Shown here one piece after another: positions 32,423-40,073 of a stretch of 64,000 bases of DNA. The stretch spans positions 23,871,840 to 23,935,839 of the forward strand of contig JASSKH010000001.1 in NCBI GenBank assembly GCA_031763025.1. The letters are read 5' to 3'. Position 1 is the first letter of the stretch; the number at the start of each line of letters is the position of its first letter. The stretch comes from Macrocystis pyrifera. Its lineage: Eukaryota; Sar; Phaeophyceae; Laminariales; Laminariaceae. The notes under the pieces are model-generated. The model saw nothing but the letters and a program-made list of their open reading frames with translations, was not told the DNA's origin and did no database searches. Position numbers and translations under genes: made by a program.

Positions 32423-33965
32423 TATATTATATAGGTTGGGTTTGCGTCGGTTGGCAACGACACTGTAAAACATGCCGCTCACTACGTGAACTAGACAACC
32501 AGGGTACCGTTTTTTTTTTTTTTTTTTTCACCCACAGCTGGTCGTCGAGTTAGATCATTTGTGCGAGGTAAAGAACCTTTACTCTGCACAAGGGAATTGA
32601 TCGTATCACGTAGTGTTCAAGGTAAGGCCCCCATGAGGCAGTTGCATAGTACTCCCATTGCTGTCTCTGGAAGTGGCTACACCGGAAATTAAATTAACTC
32701 ATTGAAGCTGTCATCCATATGCAAGTCCGCCTCACAAGCGGTTCTTAGTAGGATGCAGCTCACCCTTCATGCGACTCGCCGGACACCTCACGGCGCTTCG
32801 CGCTTGGTGCAAGCAATGCCTGCCTGGTCAGTCAAAACCCGACATGCTCCGTCCCGGCATTGTAGGGATGCGAGGGTCTATGGCCATACGACTACGGTCA
32901 TGCATGAGATCGAGTACATCTCTCCTATCGAGTACACCCCCCCCCCCCCCCCGAGGGGTCCCGAAAAAATATCAATTATTCGACGCTGTCATCCATATCC
33001 AAGAACATCCGCTTCAAAAGCGGTTCTTAGTAGGTTGCAGCTCACCCCTTCATGCGACTCGCCCAACATCTCACGGCGCTTCGCGCTTGGTGCAACAAGC
33101 AATGTCTGCCTGGTCGGTGAAAACCAGACGTGCTCCGTCCCGGCATTGTAGGTATGCGAGGGTCTATGGTCATACGACTACGACCGTGCATGGTAATGAG
33201 CACCCCCCCCGCCCCCCCCAGGGGTCCCGTATGTACATATAGGTTCGGTTGGCGTCGGTTGCTAGCGACGCTGCAGAATGTGCCGCTCACTACGTACCTG
33301 AGCTAGACAATCAGGGTGCACACCGTTTAATATTTTATTTTATTTTGTTGTTGGCGGCCAGTCGCGGCTGCCGATCGAGCTTGTAGATCATTTCGTGCGG
33401 GGTGGAGAACCTTCACTCCCGCCCAAGGTGGAATGATCGCATCACGCAGTGTTCTATGGTATGGCATCCGCGAGGAAAGTCACAAAGTACTCCCCTTGCC
33501 GTCGCTGGAAGCGTTTTTCATTGCCGTTTTTTTGTAAGTCTTAATCTGGTTCCGAAGTGTATCAAAATAATGCCTGGCACGTTTTCGATCTTTTCCGTTT
33601 TTTTTTTCGTGTGTGTTTGAAGAACATGGTTTAATAAGTGTGATTTTCTTTCTTGCCGTTTTTCTACTGCGAACGGGTTCTCTCTGGTTTCCGGTGTCCG
33701 CCGGGGACAAAAAAAAAGTGCAACCTTCACAGGAAGAGAGTCCTGCGGCCCTGGAAGGCGGTCGGTTCCACGTGCGCTTTTACCGTATAGAACAACCACG
33801 CAAAGGTGCCTCCATTCCTACGTGAGTGCCTGGTTGTTTGTTTTTGTCCGGCAACTCCCCTCGATGCCGTCAGCGGCCCCAAGCGGTCGTTCGCTAAATG
33901 TTTGTTTCAGGCGAGCCTTCGTTCTCTCGCACGCGGCTTATCCGCTCTTCATTCTCGCCCCCTGA
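15922..33965 (+). CDS. TAZ zinc-finger protein (transcriptional cofactor-like), multi-exon
   Basis: Exons proposed: A about 15922-16105, B 16537-18320, C 19187-19301, D 23800-23915, E 29740-29863, F 33733-33821, G 33911-33965. Every junction has GT..AG and matching phases (1, 2, 0, 2, 0, 2). Exons C-D-E join into one full TAZ domain with three H-x3-C zinc sites: HAVTC-x4-C-x4-C; HHANC with CGLC; HARDC-x4-C-x4-C (LVPYC). TAZ domains of CBP/p300-type proteins bind transactivation peptides in the nucleus; that role here is inferred from family. The N-terminal 600 residues are Ala/Ser/Gly-rich low complexity. Exon B changes frame at an A10 tract (17691-17700). The start is unresolved (the first in-frame ATG is at 16081) and more exons may lie between E and F. 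No HAT, KIX, ZZ or BTB domain was seen. Confidence 0.75.
16537..18320 (+). CDS. TAZ gene, exon B, low-complexity region
   Basis: The acceptor TTTCTCAG precedes 16537 and the donor CATCAG|GTATGT follows 18320. The first part, to about 17690, is one frame (starting GDDVGAPEAMAATT, with Ala and Ser tracts). After the A10 tract the sensible frame is shifted by one, giving Ser and Thr tracts, a Gly run and finally LKAFPGRMLGRAAFTGAR. That second frame ends in phase 2 and continues correctly into exon C. The frame switch may be a sequencing error, a length-variable A-tract, or a missed intron. Base composition is much GC-richer than its surroundings, as expected for coding DNA here. Confidence 0.6.
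17691..17700 (+). repeat. A10 homopolymer at the frame switch
   Basis: The coding frame before this run and the frame leading into the TAZ exon differ by one base. A change of two deleted or one inserted A here would join them. Confidence 0.55.
18405..18452 (+). repeat. (CTG)n microsatellite in TAZ intron
   Basis: About fifteen CTG/TTG units just downstream of the exon B donor. Confidence 0.85.
19187..19301 (+). CDS. TAZ gene, exon C (first zinc site)
   Basis: The acceptor GGTTTCAG precedes 19187 and the donor AAG|GTGAAC follows 19301. After one base completing a Ser codon, 38 codons include LEHAVTCQDQHCQVEKC and end EKMK. The H-x3-C-x4-C-x4-C-x2-MK pattern is the TAZ signature. A 57-bp C-tract starts about 20 bp into the following intron. 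Confidence 0.85.
19323..19379 (+). repeat. C-tract of about 57 bp
   Basis: Almost pure C with one T near its start. It directly precedes a truncated SINE-like copy. Confidence 0.8.
19380..19575 (+). mobile_element. SINE-like element, 5'-truncated, C-tailed
   Basis: It begins at GTTCTTAGTAGGACGCAGC, matching the 3' third of the 4372-4903 copy, and ends GATAATGAGTACACCT plus C-tract. It lies between two C-tracts. Confidence 0.8.
19576..19714 (+). mobile_element. SINE-like tail fragments between C-tracts
   Basis: GGCAGTATTGGGATGCGAGG and GCCATGCATGACATGACTA are diverged SINE tail words; the piece ends in another C-run (about 19699-19714). Confidence 0.6.
19728..20233 (+). mobile_element. SINE-like element, near full length
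   Basis: It starts GTATATAGGTTGGGTTGGCG, has a shortened T-tract, and ends GATAATGAGTACACCCCCCC. Diverged but colinear with 4372-4903. Confidence 0.8.
20255..20575 (+). repeat. Tandem units with CTGACTA..TAGTC words
   Basis: Three diverged units of about 100 bp, each with CCTGCAA-ACTGC, TCAGCACTGACTA or a variant, GTCTA-CAG, and a C/T-rich spacer. Related units recur at 21880-22345. Confidence 0.55.
20612..20770 (+). mobile_element. LINE 3' tail with C20
   Basis: It matches the last 130 bp of the 4914-6585 LINE (GAGCGCCCGAATGTTGGAGG, GTGGTCAATGGTCAAAT, GGCAAGCAACAAAAGAGTAC) and ends in C20 (20751-20770). Confidence 0.82.
20771..21116. other. TAZ intron spacer
   Basis: GGGTTCGATTCC at about 20848-20859 resembles a B-box; otherwise nothing supported. 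Confidence 0.35.
21117..21231 (+). mobile_element. MITE copy 5
   Basis: TTACGGGGGACCATACATAG to CTGTGTTCCCCCGCAA, 115 bp, TA on both sides; more diverged than other copies. Confidence 0.75.
21492..21735 (+). repeat. AGATC-rich interspersed repeat, + copy
   Basis: GATCTGTATGATCT units are followed by TTTCCTGGGTTGGATCTGT, ACAGATCCTGCACAACAT, an ACGGCAGG word and further GATC units. The same ordered words recur at about eight sites on both strands. Confidence 0.7.
21823..21849 (+). repeat. C27 tract
   Basis: Pure C run, with no obvious LINE or SINE tail directly upstream. Confidence 0.85.
21880..22345 (+). repeat. CTGACTA/TAGTC repeat units, second cluster
   Basis: Diverged copies of the 20255-20575 units, on both strands, with B-box-like TCGGGTTCGATTCC at about 21978-21991. 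Confidence 0.45.
22348..22452 (+). mobile_element. MITE copy 6
   Basis: TTACGGAAGACCATAGTAAA to TTTACTACGGTCCCCCGTAC. It belongs to the GTAAATAGG subtype. Confidence 0.82.
22612..22718 (+). mobile_element. MITE copy 7
   Basis: TTACGGAGGACCATAGTTAA to TTAACTATGGTCCCGCATGTAA, TA on both sides. Confidence 0.84.
22719..23084. other. TAZ intron spacer
   Basis: CT-rich run at about 22827-22850; no supported feature. Confidence 0.35.
23085..23613 (+). mobile_element. SINE-like element, diverged, near full length
   Basis: GGTTGGCGTTGGTTGGCAAC at the left, T9 tract, GTGACCGTATCACGTAGTG, and the tail GCATGACATGAGTGCACC plus C9. Confidence 0.75.
23800..23915 (+). CDS. TAZ gene, exon D (second zinc site)
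   Basis: The acceptor AATTTGAG precedes 23800 (preceded by a long C/T tract) and the donor GG|GTGGGT follows 23915. In phase 0 it reads TLLEHHANCETGG, GCGLCRRISALIQLHAR and DCRKD, ending with two bases of a Gly codon completed by exon E. H-x3-C, C-x2-C and H-x3-C are in the order expected for the middle of a TAZ domain. Confidence 0.85.
24155..24231 (+). repeat. G77 homopolymer
   Basis: Seventy-seven consecutive G. On the - strand it is the poly(C) tail of the LINE tail at 24232-24288. Confidence 0.9.
24232..24306 (-). mobile_element. LINE 3' tail (reversed) between two G-tracts
   Basis: TACTTATTTGTTGCTTGCC and TTTGACCATTGACCACAC match the reversed LINE tail. It is only 57 bp long and is followed by a second G-run (about 24289-24306). 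In sense orientation it is C-tract, tail, C77. Confidence 0.82.
24480..24660. repeat. Two head-to-head tRNA-like relics around a perfect palindrome
   Basis: CAACAGTCAGC|GCTGACTGTTG (24567-24588) is a perfect 22-bp palindrome. To the right, TTGGCTCAGTGGTCGGAGTG and GGAGTTCAAATCTC resemble A and B boxes. To the left, the - strand has TGTAGCTCAGTGATTTGGGC. Acceptor stems do not close. Confidence 0.45.
24840..25265 (+). repeat. GATC/ATCTACAGATAGATC minisatellite
   Basis: Tandem words TCATCTACAGATAGATC and a higher-order unit of about 60 bp (GATCATCCACATATAGATAG, ATCATGTAGAAAGCCTACAG) repeated about four times at 25060-25200. It is the expanded core of the AGATC repeat. Confidence 0.8.
25266..26711. 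other. TAZ intron, no gene seen
   Basis: It contains an A-tract then T-tract near 25440-25470, a frame (25688-25945) rich in Ser and Phe without features, and variant TAG-CGAGAGTA repeats near 26190-26250. Confidence 0.35.
26712..26815 (+). mobile_element. MITE copy 8
   Basis: TTACGGGGGACCATAGTAAA to TTTACTATGGTCCCCCGTAA, 104 bp, TA on both sides; termini are perfect inverted repeats over about 20 bp. Confidence 0.88.
26816..27539. other. TAZ intron spacer
   Basis: A-rich run at about 27366-27393. A frame at 27140-27360 has no recognised domain and is not called. Confidence 0.35.
27540..27690 (+). repeat. CGGGTACCCGG-rich repeat, copy 1
   Basis: Many CGGGTA, GTACCCGGG and CCGGGT words with inverted complementarity. 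The same vocabulary fills 63536-63770. Confidence 0.6.
27897..28290 (-). repeat. AGATC-rich interspersed repeat, two - copies
   Basis: Two successive reversed copies contain TTGTGCAGGATC, GCAGATCCAACCCAGGAAAC and CATGTGCTACTGTAGATC or ACGTGCTACTGTAGATC. Confidence 0.7.
28565..28860 (+). pseudogene. Possible decayed coding fragment, family unknown
   Basis: One frame reads protein-like text with an internal TAG (DHVAMKFGFNPRNASKTVAL, stop, then FEFSRHRCCLAFYFGDNAK and SYLPRIQKALAEPPNSVRHE). Composition is more coding-like than the surrounding intron. I do not recognise the family; it could be a transposon or retrogene relic inside the TAZ intron. Confidence 0.25.
29740..29863 (+). CDS. TAZ gene, exon E (third zinc site)
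   Basis: The acceptor CTTTCGCAG precedes 29740 and the donor CAG|GTGCAG follows 29863. After one base completing a Gly codon, CLVPYCVRLRRRLLAL closes the third H-C-C-C site and forms the basic last helix of the domain. It continues as polar sequence NNERRDLAASSEKR to DHDRQ in phase 0. Confidence 0.83.
29884..29935 (+). repeat. (AAAC)n microsatellite
   Basis: Runs of AAACAAAC just downstream of the exon E donor. Confidence 0.75.
30077..30181 (+). mobile_element. MITE copy 9
   Basis: TTACGGGGGTCCATAGTTAA to TTAACTATGGACCCCCGTAG; TA on both sides. Very close to copies 1 and 4. Confidence 0.86.
30403..30508 (+). mobile_element. MITE copy 10
   Basis: TTACGGAGGACCATAGTAAA to TATGCCCCCCCGTAA; TA on the left, changed on the right. 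Confidence 0.82.
30509..31082. other. TAZ intron spacer
   Basis: A frame at 30511-30768 lacks any recognised motif. Scattered GCTGCTG leads into the CTG tract. Confidence 0.3.
31083..31138 (+). repeat. (CTG)18 microsatellite
   Basis: About 18 uninterrupted CTG units with further imperfect units on both sides. Confidence 0.9.
31139..31864. other. TAZ intron spacer
   Basis: GGGGCCCCC-type words with inverted complementarity near 31780-31860; no gene. Confidence 0.3.
31885..32422 (+). mobile_element. SINE-like element A, full length, C32 tail
   Basis: It begins after a C19 run with TATATATTATATATGGGTTGGG, and ends CTATCGAGTA plus C32 (32391-32422). It lacks about 14 bp of the 3' part (GACACCTCACG) present in other copies. 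Confidence 0.85.
32423..32952 (+). mobile_element. SINE-like element B, full length
   Basis: It starts directly after element A's C32 tail, is highly similar to it, and ends GAGTACA plus C-tract. Confidence 0.85.
32964..33219 (+). mobile_element. SINE-like element C, 5'-truncated, with 10-bp target duplication
   Basis: The fragment starts AAAAAATATCAATTATTCGACG and ends GGTAATGAGCACC plus C/G run. AGGGGTCCCG flanks it exactly at 32954-32963 and 33220-33229, the same duplication length as for the LINE. Confidence 0.82.
33230..33510 (+). mobile_element. SINE-like element D, 5' half only
   Basis: TATAGGTTCGGTTGGCGTCG, the T-rich middle and ATCGCATCACGCAGTG match the 5' half of the family; it breaks off after the GTCGCTGGAAG word. 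Confidence 0.7.
33733..33821 (+). CDS. TAZ gene, probable exon F
   Basis: The acceptor CCTTCACAG precedes 33733 and the donor CCTAC|GTGAGT follows 33821. Phase 0 in, phase 2 out; it reads EESPAALEGGRFHVRFYRIE then QPRKGASIP. The strong splice sites and fitting phases support it. No domain is recognised. Confidence 0.55.
33911..33965 (+). CDS. TAZ gene, probable last exon G
   Basis: After an 89-bp intron ending TTTGTTTCAG, one base completes a Thr codon and the frame reads RAFVLSHAAYPLFILAP to a TGA at 33963-33965. Confidence 0.45.
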
Positions 33966-34528
33966 TATAGCGGTATGGCCTTACAAGGCGCTTCGCTTCG
34001 AGCGGCGGGCTTCCGTCCCCTTCGCTAGCTCACGAGGAGGAAATAGAACAGCAAAAAGTGAACATGAATGAATCAGACAGAGGTCGACAACTATTGTACC
34101 AGGTAGGTGAAAACTGACGACTTGCGGATGAATGCCAAGAACTTCATGCTCCACGAGGGGAACAGAACAGCCCGGACGCCGCAGACCGCCCGTAGTTGCG
34201 GTGAGCTTCTTATTGGGCACCGCCGACAACAAACGGTCCAACCCCCACCTCTGCCACCAGCAGAGCCCTGCTCCCTATGGTTCTGTGCAGTGGGTTCGGC
34301 TTTCTTGGCTGGAGAACCACCGTTGTATTGCTCGGCGGCATGTTTCTGCCTCTCAGGCACTCCGAGTTGTGGGCTGTTTGCGTCGTGCGTCAGGAAAAAA
34401 AATGCAGGGGCTCGTCACTGCTCGTGTGTATATGCGTGCGAAAGGGAAAAGAAGGGCAGCGGCCCAAAAACACGTACACCAACTGTAGTCCGTTTGGGGC
34501 CAGAAACAGGTGCATACCAGTGCTAGTA

Positions 34529-34635
34529 TAACGCAGGACCATAGTAAATAGGACCTACGTTACACACAAAAACCTATATATTTCACTATTTTTACCAACA
34601 ATATTTGGTCCTATTTATTATGGTCCCCCCCGTAA
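34529..34635 (+). mobile_element. MITE copy 11
   Basis: Left end degraded (TAACGCAGGACCATAGTAAA), right end TATGGTCCCCCCCGTAA; TA on both sides. Confidence 0.8.
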
Positions 34636-35370
34636 TAGTATAAAATCAAGTCAAAAGCGCACCCCACGAGCCCCGCCATTGGTCCAAAAACGCAACGCAC
34701 CTGTTTTTTTGGCGGATGAAACTCAGGTACACCCAATTCTGTCTGCTATGCTTGACTTTGAACTGTTGTTCGTTATTCGTTCCAGTGATGTTGTCTAGTC
34801 ACTGGGCTCTGGCACGGCTTTTATTTCAATCCTCGAACCCCTTTTACTTTTCAACTCTATTTCGAGGTATCATTCCATTTTTTTTAGTAATGCCCTCCCC
34901 TGCTTATGGTCCAAGTCGAAACACGATTTGGCTCTGCAGCCCATTTATATCAGTCGTCTACTCGGCATTTCATCGGGTAGATGAAATCTGGCCCTGCGGC
35001 TTTCCCATCGCCAATGACTTGTCAGTTCGATACTCCACCTGACTTACTCAACTCTGCTCTGGCTCGCGTCAATTTTTTGTTTTGTTTCGCTCGAGACCAA
35101 GACCCTGCTTCAGTTTCAATATCCTGTACCGGTAAAAGATGTTGAAATTAGTATGGATATTTTTATCATGATGCCAGGGTGGGTTCTTGTGTTGAATTTA
35201 GTGTGGTAAATTTCATCTTGAAGTCAATACAGGGTTAAAGAAAGCACGAGACGAACCATCTTATGGAGGTCGTCGTACACGCCGTGATCCTATGTCGTAG
35301 GCTCTCTGAGAATGCGAGCGAGGCCTTGTGATCAAGGTAAGAAAAAAAAGACAAATTTGAGTATACATCC
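34636..35370. other. Gene-free stretch
   Basis: No supported gene. Two loosely repeated TTGAAATTAGTATGG or TTGAATTTAGTGTGG segments lie near 35134-35220. Confidence 0.35.
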
Positions 35371-35374
35371 AGCG

Positions 35375-35770
35375 CGGGCGTACCCCCCCCCTCCCTCACC
35401 TCCCTCCACCGCCGACCCCCATCCCCACCCCTCCCCCTCACCTCCACCCCGACCCCGACCCCGACCCATCCCCCCCCCCCCACTAACCCCCACCCCTATT
35501 CCGAGTTAAACCCTCAACCCCCACTCCCACCCCGACCCCACCCCGACCCCGACTCCGACCCCCCCCCCCCCCAACCCCTACCCCTATTCCGACCCAAACC
35601 CTCACCCTCACCCCGACACCGACCCCGACCCCGTACCCCCCCCTTACCCCGATCGTAGTCCCCACCCCTATTTCTACGCAAAACCTCCGCCCTCACCCCT
35701 ACCCCCACCTCCGCTCCCGTCCCGACCCGATCCCCATCCTCACCTGACCCCCTGCTTCACCCCCCCACCC
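35375..35770 (-). repeat. ACCCCG/CCCCCAC tract (G-rich on - strand)
   Basis: About 0.4 kb of CCCCACCCC, CCCCGACCCCGACC and long C-runs. The - strand has many GGGG runs suited to quadruplex formation. Confidence 0.8.
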
Positions 35771-37490
35771 CTACTCCTACCACAGACGCGTTACTAAACC
35801 GCGGCTTGACCTCTTGACTGAACGCCTCCCCCGCCTTGAAATCAGCACAAGTGCTACAGTAGCTCAGGAAAGGCCTTGACGTGCACAAGAAGACCGGTCT
35901 CCTGTGTGTACCACTCTGACCGGCAATATAAGCTGCGTTTGATCTTCACATCAGGGTCTAAGCGGGTACTATACTATCGGACAGGGTCGTAGGATATTCG
36001 ACCCCGACCCCTGTCTCTCGTGTAATTTTCTCGCGCTGTTACTCTCTTGCAGTTCCTGCGCTGTCTCCGTGCCGTTTCCATGCTGTTCCTTCCCACCACG
36101 CTGCTCTCATGCTGTCCCCACGTTGTTTCACACGCTGTGTATCATGCCCCTGATGTATGCTTACGCTGTTCCCACCACGCTGCTTCATGCCGTCTTCATG
36201 CCGTTCCCATGCTGTGTCAACCGTATCGCAAAGGGGGGTGGCACGAGCTGAAAAAACACAAACAAAAACAAAAAACTACGAGGATCGGAGACACGCGCAC
36301 AGACGTATTATCGGAGAGGGTTGGAGCTTATACATATACGCGCCCACGATAAGCGTAGCGGTGAAAGCGGTGGTGGTGATGGCGGCGGTAGTTAGGGGGG
36401 GGCGGGGGAGGGTGGCGAAATAGGCGACTGCCAGTATACCGGCCCCTCGAAAATCAGGATTGGCGGTGTTAATACTACTGTTTGTTGGATTTGTTTTGGT
36501 GGCTGTGGCAGTGATGTTGGGGTTTGGGGGCGAAGCGGGGGGGTTGGGGGGTGGGAATGGGAGTGGTGATGGTGGTGGTGGTGATGGTGCTGATATTAAT
36601 AGTGATGGTCCTGGCGGGGCTGTCGGTGTGTTCTTGATAGTGCTGCTGGTGCTCCTGCTGTCACTGTTTCTGCTATGCTGTGCTGTGCTGTGCTGCTGCC
36701 ACGGCCACTACCTCTGCTGCTGATGTTGCTGCTACTGGCGGCTACTGGCTGCTGTGATCACCACTGCCACTGCTGCAGTGCTACTACTGCTGCGCACGCC
36801 TATGCAGCTCAGAAGTCGGAGACCAGTCAGCTGACACAAGCTTTCACGTCTCCTAAGCAGACGAGGGAGTGGCTGAAGAATTGCCAGAGAGTCGCGACGC
36901 TGCGGATGATGGCGAAGATACGTGATCAGAGATGTGACTTTCGGAGCTCAATGTACCGGGATGTGGATTCTGAGTGCCCGAAAACATGCCAGAATTCCAT
37001 CTATCAACCAAACAATGCTCTCGGAAAATGACACGTGTATTGTTGAAATACGCTTGTGAAATGTTCAAATTATCTTCAAGATCGAATCTTCGCTTGTGGA
37101 GAGGAGCATTTTCTATGCGGGGCGGGGGGGGCGGGGAGGGCAAGCTGCGACTGCGAGCAGCTGGCTGGGTATACAGGCGCCAAAGGAAAGGGCCAAATTC
37201 GGTTTATATAAGTATCACGCGGTAGACTGGCCGATTTGGTAAATTTTTCCTTTTTTTGGGTGTGGAGATGAGGCGTGTCTAGCGTATTTAGCGGGGGGGG
37301 GGGGGGGAGACGGGACGGGGGGACGCAGGGACGGAGGCACGGAAGGAAACTGTTTTTTATCGGTATATAGGTGCCATCTTGAAGGGAAAATTTCGGTTTA
37401 TGTAGGTGTTTCACAAGGTACACCGGCCGGTTAAGGTCGCAGGCTTTTGGCTTCATTTTGGGGTATGGGAGAGAGTCTTTTCTGGAAAGG
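35771..37490. other. Gene-free stretch
   Basis: CATGCTGT and CCATGCTGTTCC words at 36080-36220, G/T-rich runs at 36360-36590, and CTGCTG runs at 36645-36790. A frame at 36790-37031 shows no known domain. Confidence 0.35.
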
Positions 37491-37700
37491 GGGGGGGGGG
37501 GGGGGGGTGTACTCATGTCATGCATGGCTGCAGTCGTATGACCATAAACCCTCGCACTCCCACATACAATGCCGGGATGGAGCACGTCGGGTTTTCACCG
37601 ACCAGGCAGACATTGCTTGGTTGCACCAAGCGCGGAGCGCCGTGAGGTGTTCGGCGAGTCGCATGAAGGGTGAGCTGCCTCCGACTGGGAACCGCTTGTG
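37491..37700 (-). mobile_element. SINE-like element, reversed, 5'-truncated
   Basis: G17 (its C-tail) is followed by TGTACTCATGTCATGCATGG and the reversed 3' third, ending near GGGAACCGCTTGTGAAGCGG. Confidence 0.8.
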
Positions 37701-37924
37701 AAGCGGAGCGGGGAAGGGGGGAGGAAGAGACTTATTTCCTTAATGGGCAACTGGGTAGGGTCCAGGTGCCTAAGAAAAAAGAGGCCAACAGTATACAGGC
37801 GCTAAAGAAGTCGGTTTTATATACTGGTATATTATTGGTACCTGGTACCAGTATGCATCATGCGGTAAGCTGACTGACGATGGCTGGTCGCAAGCTTGCA
37901 CACCTCGGGTAGATCACCGATTTC

Positions 37925-38165
37925 TATATACCTCATGATCTAGATCTTTCAGGGTAGGTAAATCCCTGATCTGTGTGATCTGTATGATCTATATGATCTG
38001 GCTCGTTGTCGGGTGGCCGCCGTATTAACCTGCGCGATCTAGCACATGTTTCCTGGGTTGGATACGTACTGCTGTATGCAGATCCTGTCCAACCTTTCAC
38101 AACGGCAGTCGAGGAACTAGATGATCTACAGTAGACAGATAGATCATGACCTATCTGTCCAAGGT
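37925..38165 (+). repeat. AGATC-rich interspersed repeat, + copy
   Basis: GATCTGTATGATCT units, TTTCCTGGGTTGGATACGTA, CAGATCCTGTCCAACCT and ACAGATAGATCATGACC. Confidence 0.7.
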
Positions 38166-38920
38166 ATGCAAGCTTTTCATTATATATATTATGTTTTATA
38201 GTATGGAGGGGAGGCGTTTCTAGCGTAGCAGGGGGGGAAAAGAGAGTCATATCGGTGTTGTGGGTATCCAGGCGCCAAAGAAAAGCGGCCTGAAACTCGG
38301 TTTTGTTTTATGTACTGTGGTATCACACAGTAGAGACTGCTGGCCGATTGGTCGCTCGCGTGTATAGCCTCTACTGCTGCTGTGGGAATGTCCGAATTGT
38401 AGTTTGCGACGCCTGCTGTGGTTGGGGTTGTGGCTCTGGTGGTGTTGGTGGTGCTGGTGGTGGTGGCTGTGCGAGCGAAGAGATTGGCTCACTGAACGTA
38501 GGAAAAAACGGGACTTGAACACCGTACAGCTGTCGCTATTAATAGGAACTCACGCAGCTTTATATCTGTAGCTGTCGTCGTCGTCAATCGTGTTGTGTGC
38601 GCCTATATATGCGGCGTACGGCGTACGATCCAGGAAACTCCAAAAGGGTCCCCATATTATCGGCGCCTTCATCAAGATTATAATCTCGCATTCGCTCGTA
38701 ATTCATACGACGATACGACGCAACTGCTGTTGCTGGTGTGCGTGGTGTTTGTGTGGGTGTATGTACCACTGGACGCAAATGTAAGAACCGTTTGGGTCTT
38801 AAAAGTAATGCCTAGACGAGCCCCGTATTTTTCCGCCCAGACTGGTACAAGTACGTGTGTATTTTGGTGCACACCGCACGCGAGTGACGACGACAACGAC
38901 TACTGCTGTACAGATTCTGC
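38166..38920. other. Gene-free stretch
   Basis: GGTGGTG run near 38437-38465; no supported gene. Confidence 0.35.
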
Positions 38921-38924
38921 TCTG

Positions 38925-39215
38925 ACTGTCTATCTGTCTGTATATCCGTCTGTCTGCCTGCCTGGGGCTTTGTCGTTGCGCTAGAATAAGTGGTAGGTGC
39001 AGAGACTGCTGTGCCTCTGCGTGGGTGTGGGCGGGGTTTTCTGTGTGGTTTGGCTCGCACCGCACGAGCACCAGCAACTTCAACTTTCCTCCGTAGTGCT
39101 ACCTGTACTCGTCTGTCTCGTCTGCCTGTCTTGTCTGTATGCCTGTCTGCCTGCCTGTGTGTCTGTGTGTCTGTCAGTCTGTCTGTCCATCTGTCTGTCT
39201 GTCTGCTCATCTGTG
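38925..39215 (+). repeat. (TCTG)n / (CTGC)n repeats
   Basis: Two blocks of CTGTCTGTCTG and TGCCTGCCTG, about 38925-38965 and 39105-39210. Confidence 0.8.
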
Positions 39216-39895
39216 TTGCGATTGAGCTGCAGAATACAATCAATCGCGCTCGGGGGGCTAGGATATGGGCAGAACGTCAGCAATTACGCGGGAGGGAGGG
39301 AGGGTGGGAGGGTCCGTGGGTCCATGGGTAGAGATCCCCTGTGGAGGCATGGTGGCGGCCATGGCACCGCTGTAAGTATAAATACCACTCACAAATGAAG
39401 ACAAGTATAACGCCTTCAAGCACCGTCGTATCAACCTTCTTGGAAGTCGGTAGAAGTTCATGGAGAAAACACATGAAGGCTAGTGGAGTTTGATGACAGT
39501 CGTTGCTTGTTACTGGGAGGCCAGAAACTTGTGTAAGTTTATGGAAGTCTCGTAGATGGAAACTCGTAGAAGGAGTGAAAGTCGGTGGACTCTTCCTTGT
39601 TTTAATAATTCTTTTGTACCAGGTATGTATTTACTTTTTCGCATATTGTTTTTTTCATCCCGTTCATTTTTTCTCACTTCTTTGTATCTCTCCGCCCTGG
39701 TCGTAACTCAGTTCCGGGGGCACAAAGTGGACACTTTTCCCCCCTCCCCACTTCGGGTCGTGCCTTGCATTTGTTATCGGGAGAAAAATCTCAGCCCTTT
39801 CTTCCCTCGTCGACTCGCGTCTACTCTTACGGGGGGCTACTGGAAGTTTCTGAAACTTGTGGGGGTAGGTGAAAGTCTTTCGGGGTATATGAAAT

Positions 39896-40073
39896 TTCCA
39901 TCTGCTTCCAAGGCGGAAGCTTCCATCTACTTCCATGGAAGATTCCATCTACTTCCATGGAAGCTTCCATCTACTTCCATAGAAGAAGTTTCCATCTACA
40001 TCCATGGAAGCCTCTGCCTAGTCCCGCGAAGGAAGCTTCCATCTACTTCCTTGGAAGCTTCCATGGACGTGAA
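39896..40073 (+). repeat. Palindromic GGAAGCTTCCATCTACTTCC tandem repeat
   Basis: About seven imperfect units of 24-30 bp. TGGAAGCTTCCA and TTCCATGGAA inside the units are themselves palindromes. Confidence 0.85.

Noticed and set aside
32702-33151. Recurring frame of the type MQLTLHATR..SVKTRHAPSRH in many places
   Set aside because: It recurs only because the SINE-like DNA recurs; copies differ by frameshifts and there is no coding signature.
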